A stretch of DNA of 64,000 nt from an uncultured Oscillospiraceae bacterium (GTDB lineage Bacteria; Bacillota; Clostridia; Oscillospirales; Ruminococcaceae): assembly GCA_934462925.1 (NCBI GenBank), contig CAKSIT010000012.1:24756-88755 (forward strand), given 5' to 3'. The position numbers were made by a program, and so were the translations under genes. Below the pieces are notes generated by a model that saw only the letters and a list, made by a program, of their open reading frames with translations, had not been told where the DNA came from and ran no database searches. Positions 34,314 through 43,072 of the stretch are shown here, in pieces; within the stretch, counting starts at the first letter, position 1; each line of letters opens with the position of its first letter.

Positions 34314-34374
34314 GCGGGAAATACCCGTTATGCACGGTTTTTTCAATTTTTTGTCGATTTCTTCGTGATACTTC

Positions 34375-35307
34375 TCACCTGTTGCTTTTTAAGCCCGTCC
34401 TCATCTGCGCCCTGAGCCGCGCGCGTATAAGCTCGGCGAACTCCTGCGGGTGCGCCACCCTTACCAGCGGCCCGAACGACAGCACCTGCTGCGCAAGCTC
34501 GTCGCGGTCCGCCTTGCTGTAGGTTATGCGCAGTATGCAGCCGTTTTCGGTAAGCTCGGTTTCGCGCTCATAGTGCGCGAAGTGGAGCAGCGCGCGCTCC
34601 ACAGTCATGCGCTCGTCGCTTATTTCAAGCGTTACCTGCTCCTTTGCGAGCGCGGGCAGCCTGTCGGGGATATCGCCCGCCGCGGAGAGCAGCTCGGCGT
34701 CCTCCACGCGGCAGAGGTTGATTATATTGCCAAGCACGTGGCTGTTCACCCAAAGGCGCAGCCTGTCCTCCCGCTCGGAGTACTCGAACAGGTACGGCGA
34801 CACCTCGGCGGTGCGCTCGCCCCTTTCCGTGCGGTAGGTAACGCGCGCCTTAGTACCGTTCTTAACGGCGGTAAACAGCGTGCGAAAGCACCTTATATAG
34901 CGCTCCTCGGCAAACGGGTCGCCGTTCGCATACCTGTCCGTAACGTATACGTCCTGCGGGGTGAACAGCGGCTCAACGTCCTTAAGCGGCGAATCCTCCC
35001 CGAAAAAGCTGCCGTCAATGTCAAAAAGCGCTATCCTCGGGTCGAGCGTCACCGCCTTTAGCCACCGCAGCTGCACAACGCTCGGCGGCAGCTCGGGCGC
35101 GTGGGTAAGCGGCGTGGTCATATCCCCGCGCAAAAGCTGCCAGCGCCCGCTCTTTAGCGCGGGGATTATCGTCTGCGCGCTTTCCGCAAACGCCTCGTCC
35201 GCGCACAGCTCGCGCATTTTCCTTTCGTCAAGCCCGCCGCGCAGCGCCTGCTTCAGTATTTTTGCGACCGCGTTGTAGTAGCACCCGTATATCTCATTAA
35301 ACAGCAT
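34375..35307 (-). CDS. WYL-domain transcriptional regulator
   Basis: A 310-residue protein from the ATG after GGAGGCGGAAT; a longer frame upstream lacks a start signal. The N-terminal part (LFNEIYGCYYNAVAKILKQA) and the central domain with RVTYRTERGERTAEVSPYLF, LWVNSHVLGNIINLCR and a C-terminal WCX-like region (FAHYERETEL, SFGPLVRVAHP) fit WYL proteins of Clostridia. WYL domains bind ligands or nucleic acids and often regulate stress or defence genes. The neighbours serC and spo0A do not reveal its target. Confidence 0.85.
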   Translation of the reverse strand: MLFNEIYGCYYNAVAKILKQALRGGLDERKMRELCADEAFAESAQTIIPALKSGRWQLLRGDMTTPLTHAPELPPSVVQLRWLKAVTLDPRIALFDIDGSFFGEDSPLKDVEPLFTPQDVYVTDRYANGDPFAEERYIRCFRTLFTAVKNGTKARVTYRTERGERTAEVSPYLFEYSEREDRLRLWVNSHVLGNIINLCRVEDAELLSAAGDIPDRLPALAKEQVTLEISDERMTVERALLHFAHYERETELTENGCILRITYSKADRDELAQQVLSFGPLVRVAHPQEFAELIRARLRAQMRTGLKSNR

Positions 35308-35766
35308 ATTCCGCCTCCTGCACCGCCCGCTTTGTTTCAAAGCATTTCGCAGTATTTGCCAGTAATTGTCCTTGTATTTCCATAATTCCCTGTAATAAAA
35401 TGTAAAAAATTCCAAATATTCATACTCTTGATGTTAAGATACCGTTAAGAAAATAATTGACTACAGTCGATAAAAGCTCTAAAAACATTGCAGTTATCTA
35501 ATTTGTCGCACTTTGCAATATAAGTTCGCAGCAAGAGAAAAATGCAAGAATTTTCCAAAAGGGGGTTGCAATAATTTCCAGTTCGTGGTATGATATATAC
35601 AGACCCGATAAACGAGTTTTAAGACAGGCGCAAAATCCAAAAAGCGCCCGCCTTAAGGGTGCAAAAACTGCGTAAGCGTGCTTCCGGCTGACAGGGGAAC
35701 AGCACAAATACGTTTGCGCTCAGTATAGACATAGACAGACAAATTAAAAAACGGAGGATAACGCAA
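35308..35766. other. Divergent control region between WYL gene and spo0A
   Basis: This 459-base stretch has no gene. It contains A/T-rich DNA, one 0A-box-like site (TTTGTCGCA at 35502-35510, one base from TTTGTCGAA), the spo0A promoter at 35566 and a 170-base leader. Confidence 0.55.
35566..35594 (+). promoter_or_regulatory. SigmaA promoter of spo0A
   Basis: TTGCAA, 17 bases, TATGAT. A Spo0A-box-like sequence lies about 60 bases upstream, consistent with autoregulation. Confidence 0.65.
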
Positions 35767-36552
35767 ATGACGAATCAAATCAAGGTACTTATCGGAAACG
35801 ACACCGCCGAGTGCGGCATGACATGGGCAGGCGCGCTTAAAAGCGCGGGAATGTACGCAATAACGCGCCACTGCGACGGGAACGCGGTGCTAAGCTCGAT
35901 AAAGTCCGAAGCGCCCGACGTAGCCGTGCTTGAAGCTAAAATGCCGTTCTGCGACGCTATAGAGGTGATACGCCGCCTTAAGCTCGAAAAGAAATACATA
36001 CCGAGCATAATAATCATCTCGAACGTTCCCGACCCCGCGCTCGAGCGCGACGCCGCCGCGGCAGGGGCTGCGTTCCTTGTAAAGCCCGTAGACCCGCAGT
36101 ACCTTGTAAGCAGGGTGTCCAAGCTGTGCGGGCTGTACACCGACGCACCGCAGGACGCCGCTCCCGACGACACCGACCTTGAATGCGCCGTGACCGAGAT
36201 AATACATCAGGTGGGTATCCCCGCGCATATAAAGGGCTACCACTACCTGCGCACCGCAATAATGCTCTGCGTGAACAACGACGAGATGATAAACAGCATA
36301 ACAAAGCTGCTCTACCCCACCGTTGCAAAGCGCTATCAGACCACCTCGTCGCGCGTTGAGCGCGCCATTCGCCACGCTATAGAAATCGCGTGGGACAGGG
36401 GCGACATAGACGTGCTGACGAAGCTTTTCTCCTACACCGTTCACACCTCGCGCGGCAAGCCCACCAACTCCGAGTTTATCGCGCTTATCGCAGACCACCT
36501 GCGCCTGAAGTTCAAGGCGAAGCAGAGCATAGGCACAGGCTCGTACAGGTAA
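35767..36552 (+). CDS. spo0A: Spo0A sporulation master regulator, phosphoacceptor Asp replaced by Glu
   Basis: A 261-residue response regulator. The receiver domain (1-120) has [11 protein letters not shown] for the acidic pocket and [11 protein letters not shown] with the conserved Lys. The residue equivalent to Asp56 of B. subtilis Spo0A is Glu56 in [10 protein letters not shown]. Residues 145-255 are the Spo0A effector domain ([20 protein letters not shown], then [20 protein letters not shown]), whose recognition helix is well conserved. Family knowledge says phosphorylation of Asp56 drives dimerisation; Glu cannot be phosphorylated the same way and may mimic the active state. The start follows ACGGAGGATAACGCAA. 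The gene stands alone. Confidence 0.9.
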   Translation: MTNQIKVLIGNDTAECGMTWAGALKSAGMYAITRHCDGNAVLSSIKSEAPDVAVLEAKMPFCDAIEVIRRLKLEKKYIPSIIIISNVPDPALERDAAAAGAAFLVKPVDPQYLVSRVSKLCGLYTDAPQDAAPDDTDLECAVTEIIHQVGIPAHIKGYHYLRTAIMLCVNNDEMINSITKLLYPTVAKRYQTTSSRVERAIRHAIEIAWDRGDIDVLTKLFSYTVHTSRGKPTNSEFIALIADHLRLKFKAKQSIGTGSYR

Positions 36553-36572
36553 GCCGCGCCCTGCCGCTGCAA

Positions 36573-36832
36573 TAAGAATACGGGGCTGTCCTTTATCGGG
36601 GCAGCACTCAAACCGTCGAAAAACCCCCATACGGGGGTTTCCCGACGGGACATCCGCGCTGCGCGCACGGTTTGACGGCACACCGTCAAACCGCACACTT
36701 GCGCGGATAGAGGAGTTTTTTGCCTCGGGAAGCCCGAGGCAAAAAAGTTATTTCAAAGCCCGCATACGAAGGCAAAATTGATTTTTTCGACAAGCTGCGG
36801 GGCTGTCCTTTATCGGGGCAGCCCCTTTTCGC
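36573..36832. repeat. Intergenic palindromic repeat family, copy A
   Basis: A block of nested palindromes: GGGGCTGTCC...GGGGCAGC at both ends, ACCCCCAT/ATGGGGG-type stem, a GGTTTGACGG/CCGTCAAACC stem with GCGCTGCGCGCAC, and TTTTTTGCCTCGGG-aa-GCCCGAGGCAAAAAA. The same modules recur at 42028-42172 and, inverted, at 53812-54056. It fills the spo0A-galM gap and supplies terminators. Confidence 0.8.
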
Positions 36833-36835
36833 GCT

Positions 36836-37876
36836 TTATCTTACAGAGAACTCGTAAACCGTGGTGAAATGGTAAACCTCGCCCGCCTTAAGCGTGCAGC
36901 TGCCGAACTGCGGCTTGTTGGGCGTGTCGGGACAGAACTGGCTCTCGAAGCACAGGCCGCCGTACTTGTTGTACTTTGCGCCGCCCTTGCCCTTCTCGCC
37001 GTCAAGCCCTATGCCTATGTAAAACTGGAGCGCGGGCATATCGGTCTTTACCGTCATCAGTCTGCCGCTCTTGCGTTCCCACGCCTCGGCTGCCGTACGC
37101 ATTTCGCCCGCAGCGCCAAGCACAAAGTTGTGGTCGTAGCCGTTGGGCAGCCTGCCGTTGTCCATGTCCTCGCCTACGCGCTTTTCGGTTCTGAAGTCGA
37201 ACGGCGTACCCATAACGTACGCAAGCTTGCCCGTGGGTATAAGCAGCTCGTCTACGGGGGTGTACTGCGTGGAGTTTATCTGCACTACATGGTCCTTGAT
37301 GTCGCCGCTGCCCGCGCCCTTAAGGTTGAAGTAGGAGTGGTTCGTGAGATTAACAACTGTCGTTTTGTCGGTATGCGCGGTGTACTCAATGGAAAGCCCG
37401 TTGTTCGCGGTGAGCGTGTACTTTACCGCAATGTCGAGCGTTCCGGGGTAGTTCTCCTCGCCGTCGGGGCTTACGTAGCCGAACGTTACCGACGGCTCGT
37501 CGCCGCCGCAGGTCTCCTTTACGGTCCACACGCGCTTGTTGTAGCCGAAGAAACCGCCGTGCAGATGGTTCACCTTATTATCGTTGGCGGAGAGCCTGTA
37601 CTCCACGCCGTCTACGGTTATTTTTGCGCCGCCTATGCGGTTTGCATACCTGCCGACAAGCGCGCCGTGCGAGGAGTTGCCGTCAACGTACTCCTGTAAC
37701 GTGTCATAGCCGAGTACGACGTCCGCGTACTTGCCCTTTTTGTCGGGGACGTTAAGCTGCACCACAGCGCCGCCGAAGTTCGTGAGAGCCGCGCTCATGC
37801 CGTTCTTGTTCGTAAGCGTGAACAGAAAGCACTTGTAGCCGCGGAAAAAACCAAATTCCTTTGTTTCAATGCTCAT
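36836..37876 (-). CDS. galM: Aldose 1-epimerase (mutarotase)
   Basis: A 346-residue galactose mutarotase-like enzyme that interconverts alpha and beta anomers of hexoses. Typical segments are FGGAVVQLNVPD, GRYANRIGG, VNHLHGGFFGYNKRVW, VNLTNHSYFNLKG with the catalytic His, GYDHNFVL, and CFESQFCPD with the catalytic Glu. It has no signal peptide, so it is cytoplasmic. It is a single gene with a good GGAGG site, not linked to galactose genes here. Confidence 0.93.
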   Translation of the reverse strand: MSIETKEFGFFRGYKCFLFTLTNKNGMSAALTNFGGAVVQLNVPDKKGKYADVVLGYDTLQEYVDGNSSHGALVGRYANRIGGAKITVDGVEYRLSANDNKVNHLHGGFFGYNKRVWTVKETCGGDEPSVTFGYVSPDGEENYPGTLDIAVKYTLTANNGLSIEYTAHTDKTTVVNLTNHSYFNLKGAGSGDIKDHVVQINSTQYTPVDELLIPTGKLAYVMGTPFDFRTEKRVGEDMDNGRLPNGYDHNFVLGAAGEMRTAAEAWERKSGRLMTVKTDMPALQFYIGIGLDGEKGKGGAKYNKYGGLCFESQFCPDTPNKPQFGSCTLKAGEVYHFTTVYEFSVR

Positions 37877-37894
37877 GGGTGAAACCTCCGTGTG

Positions 37895-39907
37895 TTAATA
37901 TTTGTCGTCATCAAGGACGATGGTTCTCTTGGGTGCTGCGGGCGTTTCAGCGGCGTGCGAGGGTACTGTCGCAGTAGGCTTGAAAGCTGGCGCAGGCTTT
38001 ACCGCACCTGCTGCGGGAGCGGGCTTTGCCGCCTTGGGAGCGGGAGCGGGCTTCTCAACCTTGGGAGCGGGAGCGGGCTTCTCAACCTTGGGGGCGGGAG
38101 CGGGCTTTGCCGCCTTGGGGGCGGGAGCGGGCTTCTCAACCTTGGGCGCGGGTGCAGGCTTCTCCGCCTTGGGGGCGGGAGCGGGCTTCTCAACCTTGGG
38201 GGCGGGAGCGGGAGCGGGCTTCTCTGCCTTGGGCGCGGGAGTGGGCTTTGCCGCCTTGGGAGCGGGCGCGGGCTGCTTATCGTTCAGCCTGAAGCCGCTT
38301 ACCATGCCCAGCAGAATGCCGCTCTCGTCCGAAAGCATACCTGCGGAGCGCGCGCACTCCTCCGCGGAGCGGTTCGTCCTGCTTACGGACTCGGAAATGC
38401 GCGACATACTCTGCGTTATATTCTTTGCGGAAGCCGCCTGCTCCTCCGAAGCCGCGGCTATCATGCCTATAACCTCGGTGGTGCTTTGCGTTTCTTCAAC
38501 TATCTTAGCGAGCATTTCTGCGGTTTCGTTTGCAATAAGAGCGCCGTTCTTTACGGACTTTATCGAGCTGTTTATGAGAGAGGACGTGTTCTTAGCCGCC
38601 TGCGCGGTCTTGTTTGCAAGGTCGCCTACCTCGCCTGCGACAACCGCGAAGCCCTTGCCCGCCTCGCCCGCGCGCGCAGCCTCTATCGAAGCGTTGAGCG
38701 CGAGAATATTCGTCTGGAACGAGATGTCCTCTATAGTATGTATTATCTTCGCTATCTCCGACGAGGTGGAGCTTATCTCCTCCATAGCGCCGAGCATCTG
38801 CGTCATCTTTTCGTTGCCCGCGTTCACTATGCTCATGGAGTCCTCAGCAAGCGCGTGAGCCTTTGTGGCGTTCTCGGCGTTCACGGATATCTTGTCGGAT
38901 ATTTCAAGCACGCCCGCGTCGAGCGCCCTTACCGTGTCTTCCTGCTCAGCCGCCGCAGCGGAGAGCGACTGCGAGTTCTCGCTCATCTGCTTTGAGTGCA
39001 TATCCACCTGCCTGCCCGAGCTGCCAAGCTGTCCCACAACGTCCGAAAGTGACGCGATTATGCCGCACAGCGAGGTCTTTATCGGGGCGTAGTCGCCCAT
39101 GTAGTCCGCCGCGGGCGCAGCGCACAGGTCCTTTGCGGAGATTCTTGCGGCGGTGCTGCCGATATCCTTTATAATAGCGTTCGTGCTGTCCGCCATGGTG
39201 TTCACGGATTCCGCGAGAGAGCCAAGCTCGTCGTTCGAGCGCACCTCGATACGCTCGCCCGAAAGGTCGCCCTTAGCCATTGCAGAGATTTTCGACTGTA
39301 TCTTGTCAACCGTGTTCATAAAGCGGTTTACAACGCGCGAGATTATAAGCGTGTTCACAACGAACGCGAGCGCGATTATTCCCGCGAAAATTGCCATGAT
39401 GATAAGCGGAAAGCTCATGTAGCTGCTGTCCGTGCTGCACACGATAACGTTCCAGTCCGTACCCTCTATGCAGCGCGCGGCTAGCCTGCGGTAGTCCTTG
39501 CTGCCCGTGCTTGAATAGAACTTGCTGCCGCTCGTCTGCGCGAACGCGCGGAAGAACGACAGGTCGTCGTTTCCGTCCGACACCGCTTCGCCCGTTTTTG
39601 CGTTTACAACGACAACGCGCACCGAGTCGCTCGACACGATGCCCGCAACCCTGTATATCTGCTCGCCCGTGAGCTGCGACGCGTCCGTGCCGAGCGCCTG
39701 CGCGTAGCTCAGCGCCGCGGCCTCGCCCGTTTTCGCCTGCGTGTTAAGCGAGCTGCGCAGCGCGCTTTCCGCCTGTATGAACAGGGAGAATACCCCCGTA
39801 AACGAACACCACAGCAGCGCTACCGCGAGTATGGCGCTCACGGCGAGTATTATCTTCTTTCTGAGGGAAGCGCGCGGGCGCTTTGCAACCTCTGCTGTCT
39901 TTTCCAT
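37895..39907 (-). CDS. Methyl-accepting chemotaxis protein with Pro/Ala/Lys repeat tail
   Basis: A 670-residue chemoreceptor. The start is the ATG after AGGAGGGGACATACA; the open frame continues upstream without a start signal. A membrane helix at about 19-43 is followed by an extracytoplasmic sensor of about 120 residues, a second helix at about 166-192, HAMP to about 245 and a signalling domain with the hairpin-tip region [20 protein letters not shown] and [20 protein letters not shown]. Residues about 574-650 are tandem 9-residue units of the type EKPAPAPKV, then [11 protein letters not shown] tail this long is unusual and may act as a spacer. No che genes are nearby. Confidence 0.92.
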   Translation of the reverse strand: MEKTAEVAKRPRASLRKKIILAVSAILAVALLWCSFTGVFSLFIQAESALRSSLNTQAKTGEAAALSYAQALGTDASQLTGEQIYRVAGIVSSDSVRVVVVNAKTGEAVSDGNDDLSFFRAFAQTSGSKFYSSTGSKDYRRLAARCIEGTDWNVIVCSTDSSYMSFPLIIMAIFAGIIALAFVVNTLIISRVVNRFMNTVDKIQSKISAMAKGDLSGERIEVRSNDELGSLAESVNTMADSTNAIIKDIGSTAARISAKDLCAAPAADYMGDYAPIKTSLCGIIASLSDVVGQLGSSGRQVDMHSKQMSENSQSLSAAAAEQEDTVRALDAGVLEISDKISVNAENATKAHALAEDSMSIVNAGNEKMTQMLGAMEEISSTSSEIAKIIHTIEDISFQTNILALNASIEAARAGEAGKGFAVVAGEVGDLANKTAQAAKNTSSLINSSIKSVKNGALIANETAEMLAKIVEETQSTTEVIGMIAAASEEQAASAKNITQSMSRISESVSRTNRSAEECARSAGMLSDESGILLGMVSGFRLNDKQPAPAPKAAKPTPAPKAEKPAPAPAPKVEKPAPAPKAEKPAPAPKVEKPAPAPKAAKPAPAPKVEKPAPAPKVEKPAPAPKAAKPAPAAGAVKPAPAFKPTATVPSHAAETPAAPKRTIVLDDDKY
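37980..38280. repeat. Tandem 27-base repeats in the chemoreceptor gene
   Basis: Units encoding KPAPAPK-[VA]-[EA] repeat about nine to ten times with small variation. Copy number could change by slippage without shifting the frame. Confidence 0.8.
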
Positions 39908-40223
39908 TGTATGTCCCCTCCTGATGAGTCTTTCTTTGTATCCGCAGCGCGGGCTGTCTTTGAACCCTGTATATTCTGCGGGTACTTTAATAATACCACA
40001 AAATAGCCTAAAAGTCAACAGCCGCACAGGGGATTTTTGTGAAAAAAGCAATAACGCCCACGCGGTATACGCCGCAAATTTCGACAGTCTATGATTTTTT
40101 GCGCATACCCCTTGAAAAATGCTCGGCATAATGTTATAATAAGTCTGTATGAGCCTGCAAAAGCGCAGGACGGATTGTGTAAACCATATTATCCGCGGAA
40201 TATAACGAAAGAAGGAAACGAAA
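39908..40223. other. Divergent region between chemoreceptor and aspS
   Basis: No gene. It holds the ribosome-binding site of the chemoreceptor, the aspS promoter at 40112 and no recognised T-box or other RNA. Confidence 0.55.
40112..40140 (+). promoter_or_regulatory. SigmaA promoter of aspS
   Basis: TTGAAA, 17 bases, TATAAT, about 84 bases before the aspS start. Confidence 0.75.
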
Positions 40224-42002
40224 ATGGCAGACACCATGCAAGGATTGAAAAGAACCTGCTACTGCGGCGAGGTAACGCTGGAGATGGGCAGCGCGGTAGT
40301 CGGCGGCTTTGTGCAGAGGGTGCGCGACAAGGGCAGCCTTATATTCATAGACCTGCGCGACAAGACGGGGCTTGTGCAGCTCGTGTTCAACGAGAACACC
40401 GACAGAACCGTGTTTGAAAAGGCGGAGAGCGTGCGCCCCGAGTACGTGCTTCTCGCAAAGGGCGAGGTAAGGGCGCGCGAAAGCGTAAACACCGAAATAA
40501 AAACGGGCGGCGTTGAGATAATCGTAAGCGAGCTGCGCATTCTCTCAAAGGCGCAGACGCCCCCCTTTGAGATAGTAAGCAACAGTAAAACCAACGAGGA
40601 GCTTCGCCTGAGATACCGCTACCTCGACCTGCGCCGCGAGCCGCTCCAGCGCAACATAATGATGCGCCACGAAATAGCCAAGTGCGCGCGCGAGTACTTC
40701 TACGAAAACGGCTTTACCGAGATAGAAACGCCGATGATGATAAAGTCCACGCCAGAGGGCGCGCGCGACTATATCGTCCCGTCGCGCATTCACAACGGCA
40801 GATTCTACGCGCTGCCGCAGTCCCCGCAGATTTACAAGCAGCTGCTGATGATAGCGGGCATGGACAGGTATATCCAGCTTGCGCGGTGCTTCCGCGACGA
40901 GGACCTGAGAGCCGACAGACAGCCCGAGTTCACGCAGATAGACCTTGAAATGTCGTTCGTGGACGTGGACGATATTCTCGAGTGCCTTGAGGGCTTTGTT
41001 AAGCGCCTTTACAAGCAGGTGCTGGGCGTTGATATCCCCACCCCCCTGCCGCGCCTTACCTACGACGAGGCAATGTCGCGCTACGGCTCTGACAAGCCCG
41101 ACACGCGCTTCGGCATGGAGATAACCGACATTTCCGACATTGTTAAGGACTGCGGCTTCTCGGTATTCAAGGACGCCGTGGCTAACGGCGGCTCGGTGCG
41201 CGGTATCGTTGCAAAGGGCGCTGCGGACAAGCTCACCCGCAAGGAAATAGACAAGCAGACGGAATTTGTGCGCGGCATAGGCGCAAAGGGGCTTGCTTAC
41301 GTGCGCTGGGTAGAGGACGCGCCCAACTGCTCGTTCGGCAAGTTTATGGGCGAGGGCGAACTTGAGAGGATTCTCACAGCCCTTGGCTGCGAAAAGGGCG
41401 ACGCTGCGTTCATCGTTGCGGACAAGGACAAGGTAACGCTGCCGACGCTCGGCGCGCTTCGCCTTAAAATAGCAAAGCAGCTCGACATTATCCCCGAGGG
41501 GTGGAACTTCCTGTGGATAGTTGAGTTCCCGTTCTTCGAGTACGACGAGGAGAGCGGCGAGTGGCTTGCAATGCACCACCCGTTCACCATGCCGCTTGAC
41601 GAGTGCATTCCCTACCTTGACACGGACAAGGCAAAGGTGCGCGCAAAGTGCTACGACCTCGTGCTTAACGGCATAGAGCTTTCGAGCGGCTCGATAAGAA
41701 TAACCGACCCCGAGCTTCAGCAGCATATGTTTGAAATGCTCGGCATGACGGACGAGGAGATTCAGGCGAAGTTCGGCTTCCTTGTGGACGCGTACAAGTA
41801 CGGCGCTCCCCCTCACGGCGGCGCGGGCATAGGCCTTGACAGGCTTGCAATGCTGATGTGCGGTTGCGACAGCCTGCGCGACGTTGTAGCGTTCCCCAAG
41901 GTAAAGGACGCAAGCGAGCTTATGAGCGAAGCGCCGAGCGTTGTAAGCGACGAGCAGCTGCAGGAGCTGGGCATTGCAGTGGTAAACACCACGGACGAAT
42001 AA
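40224..42002 (+). CDS. aspS: Aspartyl-tRNA synthetase, bacterial type
   Basis: A 592-residue class II synthetase charging tRNA with aspartate. The N-terminal OB fold binds the anticodon ([20 protein letters not shown]). The catalytic core has motif 1 and 2 regions ([52 protein letters not shown]) and motif 3 ([13 protein letters not shown]). The insertion domain of the bacterial type is present between residues about 290 and 420. The length is normal for the family. The start follows AAGAAGGAAACGAAA. The gene stands alone behind its own promoter. Confidence 0.97.
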   Translation: MADTMQGLKRTCYCGEVTLEMGSAVVGGFVQRVRDKGSLIFIDLRDKTGLVQLVFNENTDRTVFEKAESVRPEYVLLAKGEVRARESVNTEIKTGGVEIIVSELRILSKAQTPPFEIVSNSKTNEELRLRYRYLDLRREPLQRNIMMRHEIAKCAREYFYENGFTEIETPMMIKSTPEGARDYIVPSRIHNGRFYALPQSPQIYKQLLMIAGMDRYIQLARCFRDEDLRADRQPEFTQIDLEMSFVDVDDILECLEGFVKRLYKQVLGVDIPTPLPRLTYDEAMSRYGSDKPDTRFGMEITDISDIVKDCGFSVFKDAVANGGSVRGIVAKGAADKLTRKEIDKQTEFVRGIGAKGLAYVRWVEDAPNCSFGKFMGEGELERILTALGCEKGDAAFIVADKDKVTLPTLGALRLKIAKQLDIIPEGWNFLWIVEFPFFEYDEESGEWLAMHHPFTMPLDECIPYLDTDKAKVRAKCYDLVLNGIELSSGSIRITDPELQQHMFEMLGMTDEEIQAKFGFLVDAYKYGAPPHGGAGIGLDRLAMLMCGCDSLRDVVAFPKVKDASELMSEAPSVVSDEQLQELGIAVVNTTDE

Positions 42003-42027
42003 TAAGCATGAAACGGCGCTGCACCTG

Positions 42028-42172
42028 TTGCCGCGCCGAAGCACCCGCGCTGCGCGCACGGGTTGACGGCACACCGTCAACCCGTACACTTGTGCGGATA
42101 GAAGAATTTTTCCCTCGGGAAACCCGAGGGAAAAAAATATTTTCAAGCCCGCTTTGCGGACAAAAGGCGGTG
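42028..42172. repeat. Intergenic palindromic repeat family, copy B
   Basis: A shorter copy with the GCGCTGCGCGCACGGGTTGACGG/CCGTCAACCC stem and the TTTTTCCCTCGGG/CCCGAGGGAAAAA stem. The stem sequences differ from copy A by paired changes (for example GGTTTGACGG to GGGTTGACGG with a matching change opposite), which suggests selection on RNA or DNA pairing. Confidence 0.78.
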
Positions 42173-42176
42173 AAGC

Positions 42177-42644
42177 ATGGACAAGCGCGAATACAAGGAA
42201 ACTGCGGCAATGGCTGCCAGCGGCGACGCGGGCGCGTTCGGCAGGCTTTACGAAACGCTCTACGAGGAGATGTACTACGCCGCGTACTACTCGCTGAAAA
42301 GCGAGGCTGACGCGCTCGACGCGGTAACGGGTACGATACGCGACGGTTTTGCGGCGATAGGCAGGCTGCGCAGCGAGAGCGCGTTCCGCACGTTTATGAT
42401 GAAGAACCTGTGTGCCCGCGTAAAACAGTACTTCAAGGACTACGCAAAAAATCCGCCCGCAGAGCCTGACAGCACCGGTATCAAGCGCGAGTTCGACCGC
42501 CTTACGGACATGGAGCGGCTTGTTACGTCGCTTTACGTCGCGGGGCGATTTCTGCCCGACGAGATAGCGGCGTTCACGGGGCTGTCCGCGGGCGCGGTAA
42601 AAAAGAAGATAGAGCGCTGCATAGAGCAGTTCTCGCTTGATTAA
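42177..42644 (+). CDS. Sigma-70-like (ECF type) protein
   Basis: A 155-residue protein. The N-terminal half resembles region 2 (FGRLYETLYEEMYYAAYY, then DALDAVTGTIRDGFAAI) and the C-terminal half region 4 (LTDMERLVTSLYVAGRFLPD, FTGLSAGAVKKKIERCI). The region 2 promoter-contact motif is weaker than in the two other sigma genes of this window. It lies directly before the cytidine deaminase and the beta-propeller-like gene with short gaps, forming a three-gene operon, and may control it. No anti-sigma is recognised next to it unless the membrane protein at 43073 acts as one. Confidence 0.7.
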   Translation: MDKREYKETAAMAASGDAGAFGRLYETLYEEMYYAAYYSLKSEADALDAVTGTIRDGFAAIGRLRSESAFRTFMMKNLCARVKQYFKDYAKNPPAEPDSTGIKREFDRLTDMERLVTSLYVAGRFLPDEIAAFTGLSAGAVKKKIERCIEQFSLD

Positions 42645-42653
42645 GGGGTAAGC

Positions 42654-43046
42654 ATGGACGAAATCTGGCACGAACTGTACCGCGCGGCAAAAGCGGTGCA
42701 AAACGGCAGGAAAATATCCGACTATGTAGAAGCGGGCGGCGTGGCGGCGGCTGTGCAGTCCGCCTCGGGCAGGGTTTACACGGGCGTTTGCGTGGACACC
42801 TGCTCCACGCTCGGTATTTGCGCGGAGCGAAACGCGATTTTCAATATGCTCACAAACGGCGAGCAGGAGATAAGGCGCGTTCTCGCGGTAATGCCCGACG
42901 GGCGCTGCGGCGCTCCGTGCGGCGCTTGCAGGGAGCTTATGGTGCAGCTTATGCCAAAGGGCTACAAGTCTGTTGAAATAATGCTCGACTATGAGAACGA
43001 AAAGGTTATAACTCTCGGGGAGATAACGCCCGAGTGGTGGATTTGA
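42654..43046 (+). CDS. cdd: Cytidine deaminase-family protein
   Basis: A 130-residue zinc deaminase. The metal-binding and catalytic motifs are CAERNAIF (Cys plus the catalytic Glu) and PCGACREL (two Cys). The short form matches homotetrameric cytidine or blasticidin-S deaminases. Its substrate is a free nucleoside in the cytoplasm; cytidine is the usual one. The start follows AAGGGGTAAGC, nine bases after the sigma-like gene. The connection to neighbouring regulatory genes is not obvious. Confidence 0.88.
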   Translation: MDEIWHELYRAAKAVQNGRKISDYVEAGGVAAAVQSASGRVYTGVCVDTCSTLGICAERNAIFNMLTNGEQEIRRVLAVMPDGRCGAPCGACRELMVQLMPKGYKSVEIMLDYENEKVITLGEITPEWWI

Positions 43047-43072
43047 CGGCATTCTGAAAGGAGGGGGCTTCG

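Noticed and set aside
34450..35061. 203-codon open frame on the plus strand
   Set aside because: Antisense of the WYL regulator gene; composition typical of a GC-rich reverse frame.
37892..38995. Two long plus-strand frames rich in Gly/Ala/Leu
   Set aside because: They are reverse readings of the chemoreceptor gene, including its Pro/Ala/Lys repeat tail.
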